In this document: one piece after another, positions 25,401 through 39,600 of the stretch
Layout of the letters: every line of letters begins with the position of its first letter
Numbering within the stretch: the stretch's first letter is position 1
Source of the DNA: Callaeas wilsoni
Taxonomy: Eukaryota > Chordata > Aves > Passeriformes > Callaeidae
Assembly (NCBI GenBank): GCA_013398955.1
Contig: VWPU01012721.1
Coordinates: 1 to 64,000 of the forward strand
Reading direction: 5' to 3'
DNA length: 64,000 bases
The notes under the pieces: generated by a model
The model's database searches: none
Told to the model about the DNA's origin: nothing
What the model saw: the letters and a program-made list of their open reading frames with translations, nothing else
Translations under genes and position numbers: made by a program

Positions 25401-28400
25401 GATCAAGAATTAGAGTGCTTGCTTCATCTTTAAACAGCTGGGTTCCCAGCTGGGTTTGTGTAATGACTTCACTAATTTCCTTTCTTTTAATGTGTTTGTT
25501 TTCTATTGGTTAGATGCATTGTTTGGAGTTGTAGTTCCTTTGCAAACAGTACTGCTTCCGCTGTTTGAGTTATCCTGCAGTCGATTCTATAGCTCTGATT
25601 TACGAGCTAACCTATTTTATCCAAGTCTGCTTTATGATGAACTGTAATACTTTTTAGGCTTTCTAGTTTTTCAGCTGCTGTTTCATTTTCAGGAATCTAA
25701 AAAGCACTCTTCCAAGACATCATTACATAATAGCAGAATGCTTCCATGTATAATAAAATATCTTTAGGATAATTTGCTGGAAATTTTAACACCTTAATTT
25801 AGTAGCTTTCTGTGTGTGCCTTATCAATCTTATATGTTTGTCATTCACAAGTTCTAACTTTCAATTAAGGGGATTTTGTTGGAGTTTAGAGTTGAGAAAA
25901 CATGATGGCTTAAATTCCTGGAGAAAGTAGCACTGTAAAATTGTAAGGTTTTGAGATTGTCATTAAAATTTCCCTTTTTATAAAACTGTATTTTCTGTTG
26001 TAAGAGACACAGCGCACTCCGTACTTTGCATGTTTTGGTAATTATTAATCATAAGAAATGCCTTGAGTTTCAATGTGAGTTTTATGAGTGAGTATTTGTT
26101 TTTAATGTGTGATTTTGATTTTGCTTTGCAGAAGTATTTCAAGGCAGTAAAAATCTCCTTCTGAAAAGAAGTTTCCATTTTCCTTTTTGCAGTACTGGGA
26201 TCTAGAGCTTGACTATATCCCTGCAAAATTCTTAGCTCTCTCTTTTCACATCTTTAACTATTTCAATTAAACTAGCTATTCTTATTTCACAGAAGGGGCA
26301 ACAGGGCAAAATCAATGTTTTGCTAAATAAGTAACAATACTTGTCTTTATTTGTAATTTTCTTCTTTTGCGCTTTTTAAAATTTGTCCCTTTTTTCCCTC
26401 TCACGCCTTATGACAGGATTCACATAATTGCATGTATTTTCTTTTTAAGGAATTCTGTAATTTTTGGTCTCCAGCAGAGCTTGATCTTTTTCCCTGAAGT
26501 CAGATAAGAGAATCAGTGGAAAACAAGGAATTTGAGGGTCCTGCTGACATTTTTAAAGCCATAGCCAAAAGAGCAGGTCTGACTTGCCTTACTGAAAGAA
26601 GTACCACACAACAGAAAACACACCGAGGCAGGATGACAGCCTTTTTGCTGAGGGGTATCTGCCCTCTCTGCGCAGAACACTCTGACACCTACTCACGTCT
26701 TAATATTTCAGGCAGAGCCAGCCAGTGGAAGAAGGTTTACTTGGGCACTGTCAAGGTTTGCGCTGACCTTTGGAGGCAATTTCAGGCACTTTTCCTTTTT
26801 CATCCCTATCAACTTGTTGCTGCCAGTTCCAAACCGCCCTTGTTCCTTTTCTTGCTTGTTCCTGCATATGCCAACACTCTGCTTTCAATCTAGATCTGAT
26901 AGAGGTAGACTTTACCTGAAAAAGTTTTTTTGTGACTGGACATAAGGCAAAGCTGGGGAAAGTCCAAAGACAAATAAAAATCCCTGTCATCCTTTTGTGG
27001 AACAAGCACAAAGGCCAGAATTTGAATTGCCTTAATTTAAATTCTGTGGACCATAGGCCTGCTGAATCTCATGTGTCACTCTGGAAACTTGACTGATTTC
27101 TCATAGCTACTGTTTATATAATAACTGTATTGTGAAGTTTTTAGAGATCCCTCTTGGCAATCTATTCTGCACTTTATAAAATAAGTTTATCTGGAGATTA
27201 TCAAAAACTCAAGAGTGAAATCATACAGCTCCTTAATGTAGTGTGCAGCCTACTCTATTAAGCATAGAAACTTTTTTTTTTTACCACCCCATATGAACTA
27301 TGTTTTTAAATACCTGGAGTGTATATAATCATCATTCATACTGTAAAAGATAGAATTCTCCTGTGAGATACTAATGTTCTATTTTTAATTTACTGTTGTC
27401 TAAAATACACAGCAGTGATTATGTTTATTCTCAGAAACCAAGTGTTCTCATCTCAGGGTGGGGCTCTTTTGTTTTGTTCTTTGCAAGGAAAAATTGCAGC
27501 CTGTAAAGTAATAATGCAATGTAAGGCCAGAAGGCACAAACATTTTTTCTTACAGTCACAGCCATTTTTCAGGTACCTGCTTTATGGACTAGCCATACTG
27601 TGAACTGCCACAACTCTGGCTGACTCTGCTCAAAGACAGCATGGATCTGGCTGGATTTATTAGCTCAGGCGCAAATGCAAATATGATTATGCTTCTGCCA
27701 AGGCCAGCTTAGATCCAAAAAGAGTCAAATACCCTTCATATGTCAGAGAAATGAAACAAACTCCTGTAATTTAAGCTGATCCTGTACTAGCCAGAATGGA
27801 TGTTTCAGCACTGTGTTCCTGAAATTAGAGGTAGAAAGGAGAGTGATGCACTGCTAATAGTTTACTGATTTTGATGAGAACCAACTTGGTATGTCTACAC
27901 TGATAAAATAAAAGAAGACTGGAGACAGTGCTGAAGCACTGATCCCTGTTTATTCACATTGTTTAATTGCTAGTTTATTCCCTGGAATTTTTTCAGAGGG
28001 CTTCATCTTGTCCTTTTCAAAAAAAGTGTGTTTAGGGTGGAGTCAGCCTTCAGCAACATTACCACAGCTGGTCCCTTCAACCTGGTCCTTGTGTCATTCC
28101 CAGGCTGACTTCTATTTAGCACAGACTCTGCTTCATTACTCCCTTTAACTCAAGTTCAGCACAATTGTGACAACCCAAGCTGGCTCCTGTAAAAGGGATT
28201 CAAGCTTCATCTTTCAGAACAGGGTCCCTTTATCACTCCTGTTAAAGTGTGTTAGTGTCTAAAATAGTGTGCTGGGATAGTATGAGAGTCAGCAAGACCA
28301 GGTAGCCGAGCTGTTGGGGCTCTGCCCTCCGGGAAAGAATTGGAGACTCTGAGACAATACTTAGAAAAAATACAAGATACTATATTGTCTATTATATCTT

Positions 28401-30346
28401 AAGCTTGTAAATTAAATTACCTCTGAAAAGAAGAGGGATGACTTAGGAGACTTAAGAAAATAGTATCTAGTTTAAAGTGTTCTTTGACTTTAGAAACAAT
28501 CTGTTTGATAATGGCACCTGCCAGATTTCACATTAGGTACAGTTGCTGCTTATGGAGGCCATTTGCATAATTTTTTTCTCTCTCCAATTCCATTTGTATT
28601 TATTGCTGTCCAACAAATAAATGTATTTCTACAATTGCTAGACATTACAGAGTATTGTATCGGCTGCATGTCTCCATAGTTACTGTTTACAGTATCTTCC
28701 TCTGCTTAGAGTCTTGTGTCAATAAGCTTCTGCGGTTGAAAGTAACATGTCTTTATTTTCCAGCTAAAGAGATTACTTCCCTCACCAGCTTGCTGACTAA
28801 ATAAACATTTAGGCAGATATTCCTTTCATATATCTTTGGCCATTTAAAACTAAACGTCTATCCTGACATATCTCTTCCACTGTCTAAATGTAGTCACGTA
28901 GCTGAAGCCAGTTTCCTAGGCTCCCTGTATAAACAACGGAGAGAGATAGTTGCAAAAAAACCCCATGATTCATTCAAATTATTTTAGATGGTTACCTTAA
29001 GAAGTCTGAAATAAGATCCAAGAAGATACGAACACCTATACCTCCTCTCAAAAGTGGCATCTAATTTTTTCAGATCAAGAAACCAAGGCTATGAAAAGTT
29101 TAATTGCATAGGCCCTACGATACTGTTGTTCTAGTACAACAAAAAAACCCCTCACAGATCTCTGAGCTGGAGCAGCACTCATATTTTCTCAATCCTTCAT
29201 ATGATGTTCTGGATTGAAGATGACTGTTTTTCATTCTTATTACCTAGGTTAAAACAAAACTAAGGCTAAAAAAAGACAAAAAAGATCAATCTTTCTTTTT
29301 ATTTTTAAATCTCTCCTTTTATTTTTTTGTTTGGTCTTGTAGACTAGGAGCTCCTTCAAATACCTCAGCTGATATCTCAACTGATATCCATTTATGTAAT
29401 ACTCCTAGAGAACTGTAATGCTTCTGGGAAGTAAAACTAACATCAGAACTGCATCTACATCCTTCATATTTTTCCTTTGAACTTGCCCTATGACATGTCC
29501 TATGTCTGACATATTGTATAGGTTGCATAAATTACAGTTGTCATCATGGCTTTGTGTCTTCATGAGACTAAACTGACCTAATAATTTTTATTGCTATTTC
29601 TTGGTGCCCTGTTCATTTTGTTGCTATCCTCTTGGACTCTTCATTAGCTTAAATTACACTGACTCAGAGACTTGTGAGTCTACTAAACAAAAAAAAGTTT
29701 AAAGTCAGGAAAAGATTGCTTATCATGTCAAGTTGTTTCCACTTCCCCTAGGCCAAATGACATAATCTCTTAAATATTTTGAAATTCAGAACATGTAGTA
29801 CTTCATTTTTCCATGAAGCATGTGACTGTTCTGAGACAGCCACATCTCAGAGGCCATCTTATGAGACCACTGAAAAAGCTATTGCGAAGAAAAAGCAGCA
29901 GAAATAAGTAGGAGGGAAGGGAATAGCATCTAAACTCAGCTCTGTGAATCACACAGAATAATCTTTAATATATTCAGTACCTAATAACAGCCCTTCCCCA
30001 TGGGCCTGTTTGTGCTGTAATGGAAACATTTTATAATGTGGTCCCACTATTACAACCTGCTTGCAAGTCTGCAACACTCAACACCACCATCTACCTGATC
30101 TTCGCCTATGATGCACAGCTGAAGTCCTTAGTGACTGCACGTTTTATACAGGGGAAACTTAAAAAACGTTTGAGATAAAGCATTTATGATAACTCTGCTA
30201 CAACATACACAGTTGCCAGGAGGTACCAGTGTAAAACACAAAACGTCCTTTTGGGGCACAATGAAAAACTCTTTGGAAGACAGATTTTCAAGCACCATTT
30301 TTCGTATTAACAGAAAGAAAAGAGATAAAAACAGAAGCACTTCAGA

Positions 30347-30939
30347 TGTCATGGTTTAACCCCGGCCAGTAACTCAGCCCCACACAGCCACTCGCTCATT
30401 CTCCTCTGGCAGCACAGGGGAGAGAACTGAAAGAGAAATAATGAGATGACTCATGGGTTGAGATAAAGACAGTTTAATAGGTAAAGCAAAAGCCATGCAC
30501 ACAAGCAAAGCAGAACAAGGAGTTCATTCACCGCTTCCCATGGGCAGGCAGGTGTGTTCAGCCTTCTCCAGGAAAGCAGGGCTCTATCACACGTAACGGT
30601 GACATGGGAAAACAAACGCCATCACTCCAAACGTTCCCCATTTCCACCTGCTTCCCCCAGCTTTGTATGATGAGCATGACACCATATGGTGGGGGATATT
30701 CCTTAGGTCATTTGGGGTCAGCTGTCCTGATTGTGTCCCCTGACAACTTCTTGTGCACCCCCAGCCTCCTCTCCATTGGGCTGGGATGAGATAAAAGATC
30801 TTATCTTAGTATAAACATGACTTAGCAATGACTAAACCATTACTTTCTCATCATCATTATTCTCATACTAAATCCAAAGCAGAGCATCGTACCCCCTACT
30901 ATGAAGAAAATTAACTCTATTGCAGCAGAAGCCAGGACA
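30347..30939 (-). mobile_element. Solo LTR of an avian endogenous retrovirus (ERVL-like)
   Basis: The plus strand starts TGTCATGGTTTAACCCCGG and ends AAGCCAGGACA, giving the terminal inverted repeat TGTC(A/C)TGG. Internal landmarks shared with this abundant bird LTR family are CTCATGGGTTGAGATAAAG, TTCCCATGGGCAGGCAGG, CACGTAACGG, GGGGTCAGCTGTCCTG and ATGAAGAAAATTAACTCTAT. Transcription would run on the minus strand: a degraded TATA (TACAAAG, complement near 30662) lies ahead of an ATTAAA poly(A) signal (30473-30478). No internal gag/pol/env sequence flanks it, so it is a solo LTR left by recombination. I see no clear target-site duplication (TCAGA on the left, AGAAC on the right). Confidence 0.93.
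30473..30478 (-). promoter_or_regulatory. LTR poly(A) signal (ATTAAA)
   Basis: The minus strand reads CCTATTAAACTGTCTTTATC inside the solo LTR. This is the conserved R-region polyadenylation signal of this LTR family and fixes the element's orientation as minus. Confidence 0.6.
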
Positions 30940-33900
30940 AGAACCTAAAATGGCCCAAGCCTGAAATGAAAAAGAATACCTACTAAGGAAACTATTTATT
31001 AGATAGTAATGAATTGAAATAGAGACATAGCTACAGATTTTGGGAGGCCAAGAACTTCTGAATGAGTGCTTTAGTGAGCTGTCTATAGAGTCAGGCTTTA
31101 TTACATCCTCTATCTCTGGCCCAGAAAACCTTAAATTCATTATTGAACAGTGACTTACCTTCAGCAGGAGTGTTGTAGGTCACAGCACCCATGCATTGTG
31201 CCAGTGTAAGGTTTCAGCTTTAACTCTTCCATCCTTTCCTCCTTAGCATGAGAAAATAGCCGGATTAGACCTCCCTTTTCCTGCTCAGATGCTATTGAAT
31301 CTTTTACCTCTCCATTGCTCTTTTCAAATTAAAACACTGCTATTTCACCTTTAATGTGTAACAGTATATGTATTTTTGCTTTATGAAAATATTACAAAGA
31401 GTATATATATCTAGATGTCTTAAAGATATGTTATCAGGAATTCTGTAATTTTCAGGGATTTTTGATTGAAGCTAGAGCCCAGTCAAGAAAATGAGGCTTC
31501 CCAACTCCAAATCCTATGCATTTTTTGCCTTGCCAGGACATCTGGTCCATTAAACAGTTCCGCCAAATTTGCACAGTGTTTTTTAAGAGAGACAAGACTA
31601 GAATCCTTTGACCAAGGTTCAAGACCTAAAATCACTATTCTTAATTGTAAAAAATGCAAAAAAGTAAGTTCATTTTAAATTGAGTCTGTCTTGAAGCAAA
31701 GAAGTTCTTTTTTCTGGTTTCCTAACTAAAAGTTGACTGAAAACATTGCAGAATACAGCCACGTAGTATCTTTGAACACATGCTTTATGTTAGAGCATAG
31801 AGGCTGCAACATTTTTCACTGTTCTCTGTTAAATCATGCATTCAGTTGTTTCCATTTATACAGCATCAAAGCAGTTGAAATCCAATTGAAAAGTTTCTTT
31901 AGACAACCATTGTGCAGGAACATGATGTCAATATTAATAAAGGCTGAATTTCCCCTTGGCTCACTTCTTACAGATAAGCTTTTCAATAATACACTGCTTG
32001 CACCAAAGGTCTGATGGGACTGGGAATAGTAAAAAACACTAATAAAAGAATGTTGAATGTTTTTATATTAAATTTCCCCACAGGCAAACTGAAAAGCCTA
32101 CTTAGAGTACGCCAATCAACATGGCACTTATTAAATGTAACAAGAGTCCTGTTACAACAGATCTTTAAAGCCCCTAAATATGAATTAGAAAATAAAGACA
32201 AAAGACAATTACAGATGTATTTCTAAACTGAAGCCCTGGACACCTCACCTGATACTCGCGAACATGACACTGTATTTGATCTTCAAAAAGACTCCATTTT
32301 TATCAGCCTACAGCTATAATTTTATTACTGCTATTTACTGTGGTTAAGAATGTTATCCTTTCCGTTTCCAGTCTTTTAAAGTGCATTTTTATGTTTGAGA
32401 AAAATACTGTAATTATTTAGAAATACATGAAGTCAGTAAATGGGGTACTATATCCACAGAAGGTTGGGGTGGGTAATGTAAGGAAAATGGAAGTATCTGA
32501 GTAAAAGCAGTGACTACAGTTAGGCCAATTAGAACAAAGGCTCATGTCTTCTAATCAGAACATGGACGACTGAGTGCCTGAAAAACATTTCATTGTGAGG
32601 ATTACATCTGTTACACAAAGACTCATCTCTCACACCTGAATTTAAGCAATTTTTCCCCCTGTCAAGGTAGTGACAAATATATTAAATCTGTCTGTCTTCT
32701 GAGATTGCAAACCCCAATCTGAGATTTTGCCTTGGGCACAGCAATAAAAAATAAACTCAATTGTTAAGCATAAGGTTTATTTTCTGCAGATAGAAAGAGA
32801 AAGCAAAAAGAATGCAGGACCTTTTGCAGGATTGTAGTTTGTCTGTAAACAACCAGATTAAATTAATCTAAATTGCTGTGATAAATTCAAACTCCTAAGA
32901 AACTAGGATAATTCCATAAACAGTATTGGCATTTGTGTTAATTGGTATGTATTTATTTGGAAAAAGAAGTTCATCTCATTAAACAAAAAGAAAACAATAA
33001 TAAAGCTTTTGTGAAATCCATACTAACATTGAGCATTTTGTTTGAAGCTGCCAGCAATAGGACAAGGCAACGGTTATGAAACTCTGTTCTGTGGACTCAG
33101 TAGTTTTCTAAGTTTGTCACATGAAAACTTAAATGTCATTTGAAAATGCTGACAACTCACTAAATATGTTCCCGTCACATTTGATGAGACTGCACTGGGG
33201 ATCTTTCAGGTGATTTTCTATTTATATTGGATCATATGTTACATTTTTCACAAAGAAGCTATACTTTTATTAACAGGAAAAGCAGCAGTGACTGTCTTAA
33301 AATATTATCCAGGCTATGGAATACTTTGAAACCTTAGCTTAGGACATTTTTCTATTTCACATGGCCCACAACTCTGAAATATATAAAATACATCTTGCAT
33401 GTATGGATAAGTTCTGAAATGGACAGATTAAGTGTCATAGTTTCCAAGATGAATTAAGACTTGATAAATATTTGAGCTAGTGTTTCGATATCACTCAATT
33501 TTATTTATTCAGTGTTTACTTAAGCAAAAGATGAAAAGATATTCTACCAGGTATTTGTTGGGGTTTTGCTGTAGTCTTGCAGAAACAGATTTAACTGTAT
33601 GATCTTTGTAATACTGCTGGAGATATAAACCAATGGCTATATTGCAAGAAAAAATGTATTTCCGATATCCAAACTGGACAATATCACCAGATATCAGCCA
33701 TTTTTTTGATGTGATAGCTAGCAAATTTATTCACCAAGTAGCAACTGGATCAGCAAGAGGTCTTTCTATTTTACATGCAAAATTGAAACTAATTAGTATG
33801 TGATAGAATAGCAGGTCTAGAATATGTGTGAAGTAATCATAAATTCATTCTGTCTATTAAGTTGAAAGATAAATAAAAACAGACTGGTAAAAACAAATTA

Positions 33901-34802
33901 TGGATTTCAATAGGACATATTTCCCACATAAAGTTCAGAAAAATGTTAGTAAGACCAAGAGGTCTGCAGACTTAGTGGATGAAAACAGAGAAAAGACTTA
34001 GTATCTCTTGGAGAAGGCTCATGAATTTGGAGAAAGATGTGCTTGACCTACTGACATGACTACATATTTTAAGAGAGATATCAAGAAAATGCAGAAAGCA
34101 AAAAGCAAAATACAGAAGAAATGTAAAATATTCCTAGCAAGTCAAGCATTTAAAATCGAGAAATAAAAGATCAGACTAAGACACTGCAAAAGTTACCAAA
34201 ACAAGCAACATAATAAGGTTTCAAAACCAGAAACAAGAATACTGCAAGGAAGCTGTATCCTATACACAGTTACTGCTTTTGTGTCATTAACTAAAAGAAT
34301 ACCTTGGGTTTTAGTAAGAATGTGGCAGCTCTACTATAGTGGCAAAAGCCAGATGAATAACAAGAATGACATTATAAACTCATAATTATTAGAACCAGGA
34401 TGGAAACAGAACACATAAGTCTTTATGCTCTCAAATTGCGTGTCTATTTTCTCTCTGTGTCTGAATGTGAAAAGAGCCAACATCCAGAATTACAAGTCCA
34501 GCAGCAGCCCTCTGTCAATTCAACAGTGAATAATAGTACAGCTGGAGGAAAACAAATACAATGCATCAAGGGAGGGTGAGGGAAAGAAATCCATCAAGAC
34601 AACATTTAAGTCTGCTCGTAGTTACTTTCCTTTACTTTTGTGGTACAAATTTAGTTCAGGGCAGATATAAAGTAAACTGACCTAATGGATTTTTAATTTA
34701 AGTCATTCTAATTTACTTGATATGATCTAGGAATGAGTATGTCTCATCTGAGTAAAAGTAATTTGTTGAGTTTTCTAGATCATCTATGACTGTGTAAATC
34801 CC

Positions 34803-34885
34803 TGGATCAATAAATTTTAAGGTCATAAGAAACCACTGTGATAATCTAAACTGACCAATACCCACTGAACTACTGGCTTATCTTT
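34803..34885 (-). mobile_element. Ancient archosaur/turtle-type CR1 fragment
   Basis: The plus strand reads TGGATCAATAAATTTTAAGG, then TCATAAGAAACCACTGTGAT, then AATCTAAACTGACC. This parallels the old CR1 ends common in turtles and crocodilians (AGATTTTAAGGCCAGAAGGG, ACCATTGTGATCATCTAG, TCTGACC), given here from memory. The copy is much more diverged than the bird-specific CR1 pieces, so it is probably older than the bird radiation. Confidence 0.55.
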
Positions 34886-35082
34886 GGCCAAGAATGTAGA
34901 TTTTTAAACACATTCCCTTTATTGGAAAATTTGCTGATAAAATATACATGTCATCACGTACCAAATATAATTGTTACATTACATGTATGTAACCCCAGCT
35001 TTCCGTCAATCAAATTGTTCTATCTGTTTATGGAGATCCAGTCACATTTGGAAGCTGCAAATGGTACAGCAATACAACCTTA

Positions 35083-35110
35083 TGAATCACAGAATCACAG
35101 AAAGTTTCAT
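35083..35110 (-). mobile_element. Possible CR1 3' terminus scrap
   Basis: TGAATCACAGAATCACAGAAAG is the reverse complement of the CR1 octamer end (ATTCTGTGATTC repeated). Only about 25 bases match, followed by unrelated sequence, so this may be a residual tail or chance. Confidence 0.4.
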
Positions 35111-36555
35111 GTAAGAACTAGGTGAAAACAATACTTGTAACTATCTATAGATAGCATGGAAATAATTTGACAACAGCACTGAAATCAGTTTTTACCCATG
35201 TGCAAATGCAGCATGAAGCAGTTACTGTCTTGTCCTTCCCTGAAGGTTTCAAACGCTTTACTCTTTCAAATCTGAATTCTGTGAAGCCAAAATCTGTGAA
35301 ACTTTTCAGAAATGCAAGCTAATGTTTAGACTGAATAAACACTTTAAAGATGTTTTCTTTTTTGCTTTGTCCAAGCAGGGAAAAAAAGAAAGGTTAAAAG
35401 TTAAGATCAGTTTCCTGTGGGGAAGCTGATGAAATGTTTCATTATCTGTGCAGGGAGGCAGTCAGCTTCAAGGAAATGTCACTAACTTAGCATGAGACTC
35501 TTAAACTAAGTATCATCTCACCCAACAAAACCACAGGAATGCATTATAAGAGAGATCTGTAATGTAAAATTAAAAAATCTGAAGCAAATTTCTAAGGAGA
35601 GCATTTTCTTCTCCCTCACTGACTTATAATTAGAGCCCCGCATGGAACAGATAGGTCAGCTTGGTAAATGAGAGAACCTTATTATTTTGTGGCATCCAAT
35701 AGAGAGAAAAAGATTGAATATTTTAATATTAAAAAAAAAAAGTGGACATACATATTAGACATTTTCAACAAGTAGAAGATGACTTAGTCTTTTCTGCCAC
35801 TATTTATGCTCTCGCTTCATGTTTTGGCTAGTGGCATCTGAGCAGAGACAAGGCTGTTAAACAATCAATTGAACATTTGTTTCTCACTTCACATTGATAT
35901 CCCAGGAGGAGGGATGTTGTCCAACAAACACCAGTCTTATATGTAAATAAGACATAGGGTATGTATTCCCTTTTCCTTTCCTCTTTCCCCAGTGGGAGCC
36001 TGGAAGGGGAAAGAAAGGGCAGTTTCTCAGTCAAGACTCCTTTTCCTTTTCCTTGTCTACCTCTCAGTCAACCATATAGGCTTCCAGTTAGAGAACTACA
36101 ACAGCAATCCCTTCTTTCTGGTGGATAATGTTGAAATTCTTCATAAACATTATTATATCTTAAGCTAAGTTCTAATTTATTCAAGGTAGATATAATTCTT
36201 AACTCTACTCATCACATTTTAGAGTGACTCATATTTAAGAAAAACAAATTGAACCTGTCCACCAAGCAGTTGGTCAAGAGGAAATCTGATCATATTCCTC
36301 AAGTTTAACTGCTAATAGAGAGAAATTAAAAGAAGCAATCTTGCCCCAAAAGACTCCTAAATGGAGCTCACAAGGAGTCAGTGACAAAATGGCTTTCACT
36401 TCTATGACACTAAGCAGGCCTGAGTAAGCCAGTCTCTCCACAGCAGCTTTATCAAGGCTGCTTGTCGACTGATAGCAGGAAGCTACATCGTTTTCTGCTT
36501 CCTTGTGTATACACAGGATGCCAAACATATCTCATTAAGAACATCTGCACTCTTT

Positions 36556-36690
36556 TCTCGAGAACGTTTCGAAGGGTGCAGTGCAGCCAGGCCAAAAGCG
36601 GTGCCACGAGGGTTCTGCTGCCCTAACAGGTCGCCTGATACTCTGTGCCAGGCAGAGCTGCTCTGCAGATGACCGCAGGGGCAGCTGATT
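36556..36690. other. GC-richer islet in AT-rich DNA
   Basis: This stretch has about seven CpG dinucleotides (TCGA, ACGT, GCGG, ACGA, TCGC, CCGC) and a much higher GC content than its surroundings. It contains GCAGTGCAGCCAGG and CAGGCAGAGCTGCTCTGC, the latter with a short inverted AGAGCTGCTCT core. I see no open frame that suggests an exon, and I do not recognise a repeat. A conserved regulatory element or an old insertion are both possible. Confidence 0.35.
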
Positions 36691-39600
36691 GCCAGGAAAG
36701 AGTCAATCTACTATCCCACTAACACCTTCTCTGTCCTCCACTAAATCCACAACAGGGAGTAAAGAAATGGATTTGAGGGGGTTTGGTGGGGGTTTTTTGT
36801 TTGTTGGTTTGTTTTTTCAATGTGGTTTTTTTTCCCCCACCAAAAAAAAAGTGAGGAAATAAAAGAACAAAACCTCATGCTTTAAAAAAGGGAATTTGAA
36901 ATTACTATTGCTTTTTCTGATTACACTTGCACGTAAAATCCTGAGGATTTTAAAAATGTGATGCAAAAATAAAGCTCTGTGCAAAATCAGGAGGTACATT
37001 ACTGTCATTACCATTACCAGTTCAGGCAGTGTCTTAAAAAGAATTCTAAGCGTGCGCTCCAAAATGCAAACTGATTTGACTCTTTTATCTGCAAACCCTT
37101 GATTTGCTTTATGATGAAGATTTAAGGGAAATTTCAGTTTGCAAAAATAGTTCAGAACAAGAAGTTGGCACCATCACCTCTCCATATATCTTGGATGGTG
37201 AATAGATCCTAAAAGATAAAAAAAAGAAGGTTCTGTGCACACAAGGGCAGTGGAGGAGGAGTGGAATAATTAGCTGGTTGCTATAGTAATACAGATAGAA
37301 CTAGGACATCCCACTCACATGAAAAGTTTATCTTAGATTTTGGTTAAGTATTCCTAATATAGCCAATTTTCTTGTCTTTGAAAATCCTAAATTCTCAGTT
37401 TTGCTCTGATTATAGTGAAAATACATCTAGATTTTCCACAGAATTCTAGTATCAACCAACAGAAATCTTCAAAATTGCTAGGATAAACCTGACTGGGCAT
37501 CTGTACACCAAAAAAGAGAGGAATTGACAAAGAATAGAAAATTCAAGACAGAGCTGTCTCACTGCTCTTTCCATTCACAAAGCACTCCAGAAGTTTGACT
37601 GAAATAATGATAGTCTGTGTAAGACTGCTGTCTGTCTTGAGTACCTTTTTCTCACAAACACAGATGATTTTGTGGAATTACATTTTACCACCTCCAAGAG
37701 CTAACTGTCAATTTCCCTGGGAAATTTGACAAAGTGACTTGGAAAAGCACACATAAAGCTGGACACAGCACAGAGGCACTAAAGACATGCTTTAAATTAT
37801 TGCCTCAGTGTTTGCAACCAGGAAAATCATATGATATGCCTAAACAGACGAAAAACCACTTCCGAGCTGTCTGAATAAATGCTTAGATGTGACCAGATAT
37901 GATCAGTGTGTGAAAGAGCTCAGGATGATCCACAGAGTGTCCTATACTTCTGTTCTTATCGGTGAAAGGGGAACAGTACTTGACGCCTTCACCGAGACAC
38001 TTGAAGATAATTAGGGTTAATAATTGACCCTACCCTTTGCTCACCATTCTCCAATCATTCTGGCTATCCTTAATACATTCCAGATTCTCCCAGTGGCAAA
38101 GGACCAGCTGGCTTTGCTCCTGAAATGTATGCATGATACCTAAATGTCCCACAGAAACTTGAGCTGGAAACCAGAGTCCTGAAATTTCACACAGAATGCA
38201 AACAGGATTATTCTACTTCTGCAGCCTTTTTCTGGACTGATTTCCAGATAAGGCATACACTGGTTTATGCTGCTGGAGTAATAAAAATGATCACCAGGTA
38301 AACAGGAAATTCTCTTGAAAATTTGGTTTCTAAGTAAAGCTTAGTTTGTCGTTTTATAAATTGGCAGTAATGGAATGGCAATGGCAACTTCCTTGGGATG
38401 GAAGTTTCTCCAAGAATATAAGGTATTATTAACAGCAATTGCAGTTTTATAGATAGCATGATACTTTACCTGTCAAAAATAGATTAATGCTATTGAAGCA
38501 AACTCAATACTATTCAAACACACATACATCAGACTCCTTTTCCTTCTATGTTGTTTCTCAGTTTTCTTTTTCTTATTGCATGATTTCTATTTTTCTAGCT
38601 TTTGCTCAGATGAAACGGCGCATATTAGACACTTCAGAAAATAAACTAACACATACATTTCTTCTACCATGGCACTATTCCCTAGCCATTGCTGAGAACT
38701 GTGATTCATCTTTGGAAAGTAAACACCAAATGAATTTACTAGGTTTTTTTCTGGTACTGAGTGACATACATAATCATTCATCTAAATATGGACCAGATGG
38801 GACATATCCTAGAGCAACAAGAAGCAAGCAAAAAAAAAGAGATAGATTTGTTGATTTTTAAATTTTTTTTTTAAACTTTTTGTGACTGTATCATGGCAAT
38901 TTGAACATTGAGGTCAATGTCAATATATTCCTCTGCTCACTGGGGACTTGTGTCACTGTTAGAAAATTGAACTGTGACACTTGATTTATTTAAATAAGAC
39001 TAAAATATATTAATGTAAATATTAATTATCCACTCATAAATAATCTGAAGATTGTCTCCTGTAAAAGCTGAAGGAGACAAATATGGTCATAAAATGCATA
39101 TTATAGTCTCCTGCACCGAAATATTGTCTTCCTTATTAGTATCAGAATGCACACAAAGCTGAAACACTTATAAAAGCTCCTCTGCAAATGTTTCTGATTT
39201 TCAGGACATATACTTCCTTAATGAACTTGAAATTTCTCTTGTTAAAATGAGTTCCCAAAAGAATTTTTTTTTTAATTATCAACGATTAAAAGTAAAGAAA
39301 TAAATTCAGATTTATATAATTATTTTATCCGTATGCATATGAAACGAAGAAAAAAACTAAAAGAGCTATTTAAATGTAAGAGCTCTGTTCTCAGTGAGAC
39401 ACATTGACATTGGGAGAGGTGAAAAGAAGAGCACTGGAGTCATTTTTGCTCAAACTATACTGACAAGTAGGCTAGGTACTCCCAGAGCAAGAAAGCACTC
39501 AAGGCAGTGATGTAGAAATGCTTCCTCTCTACTGAAGTGTTCCCACAACTAAGGTAATTCACAGAGGTCAATTAGCATTCAACTCCTTCCAATAAATAGA

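Larger units (their letters stand above)
17989..30346. other. Unique AT-rich non-coding stretch
   Basis: I find no supportable gene. The stop-free frames at 20363-20789 (both strands), 26516-26893 (+) and 26751-27011 (-) carry no recognisable domain. Items that stand out are the GGTTT array at 20860 and an old palindromic repeat at 22426-22496, listed separately. A TAA-type trinucleotide run (about 21906-21921) is too short to matter. Confidence 0.55.

Noticed and set aside
26516..26893. 125-codon plus-strand open frame
   Set aside because: No recognisable family, and overlapping frames on the other strand are also open. Treated as chance in a slightly GC-richer patch.
30604..30789. 61-codon frame as a gene
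   Set aside because: It lies wholly inside the solo LTR.
36776..36850. G/T-rich stretch with T8 and A9 runs as a stable hairpin or terminator-like structure
   Set aside because: The GG and CC flanks are not arranged as an inverted repeat. Only the T/A runs can pair, which is low-complexity behaviour.
38487..38861. 124-codon plus-strand open frame
   Set aside because: S/F/Y-rich first half and lysine-rich end, with no domain. AT-rich chance ORF.
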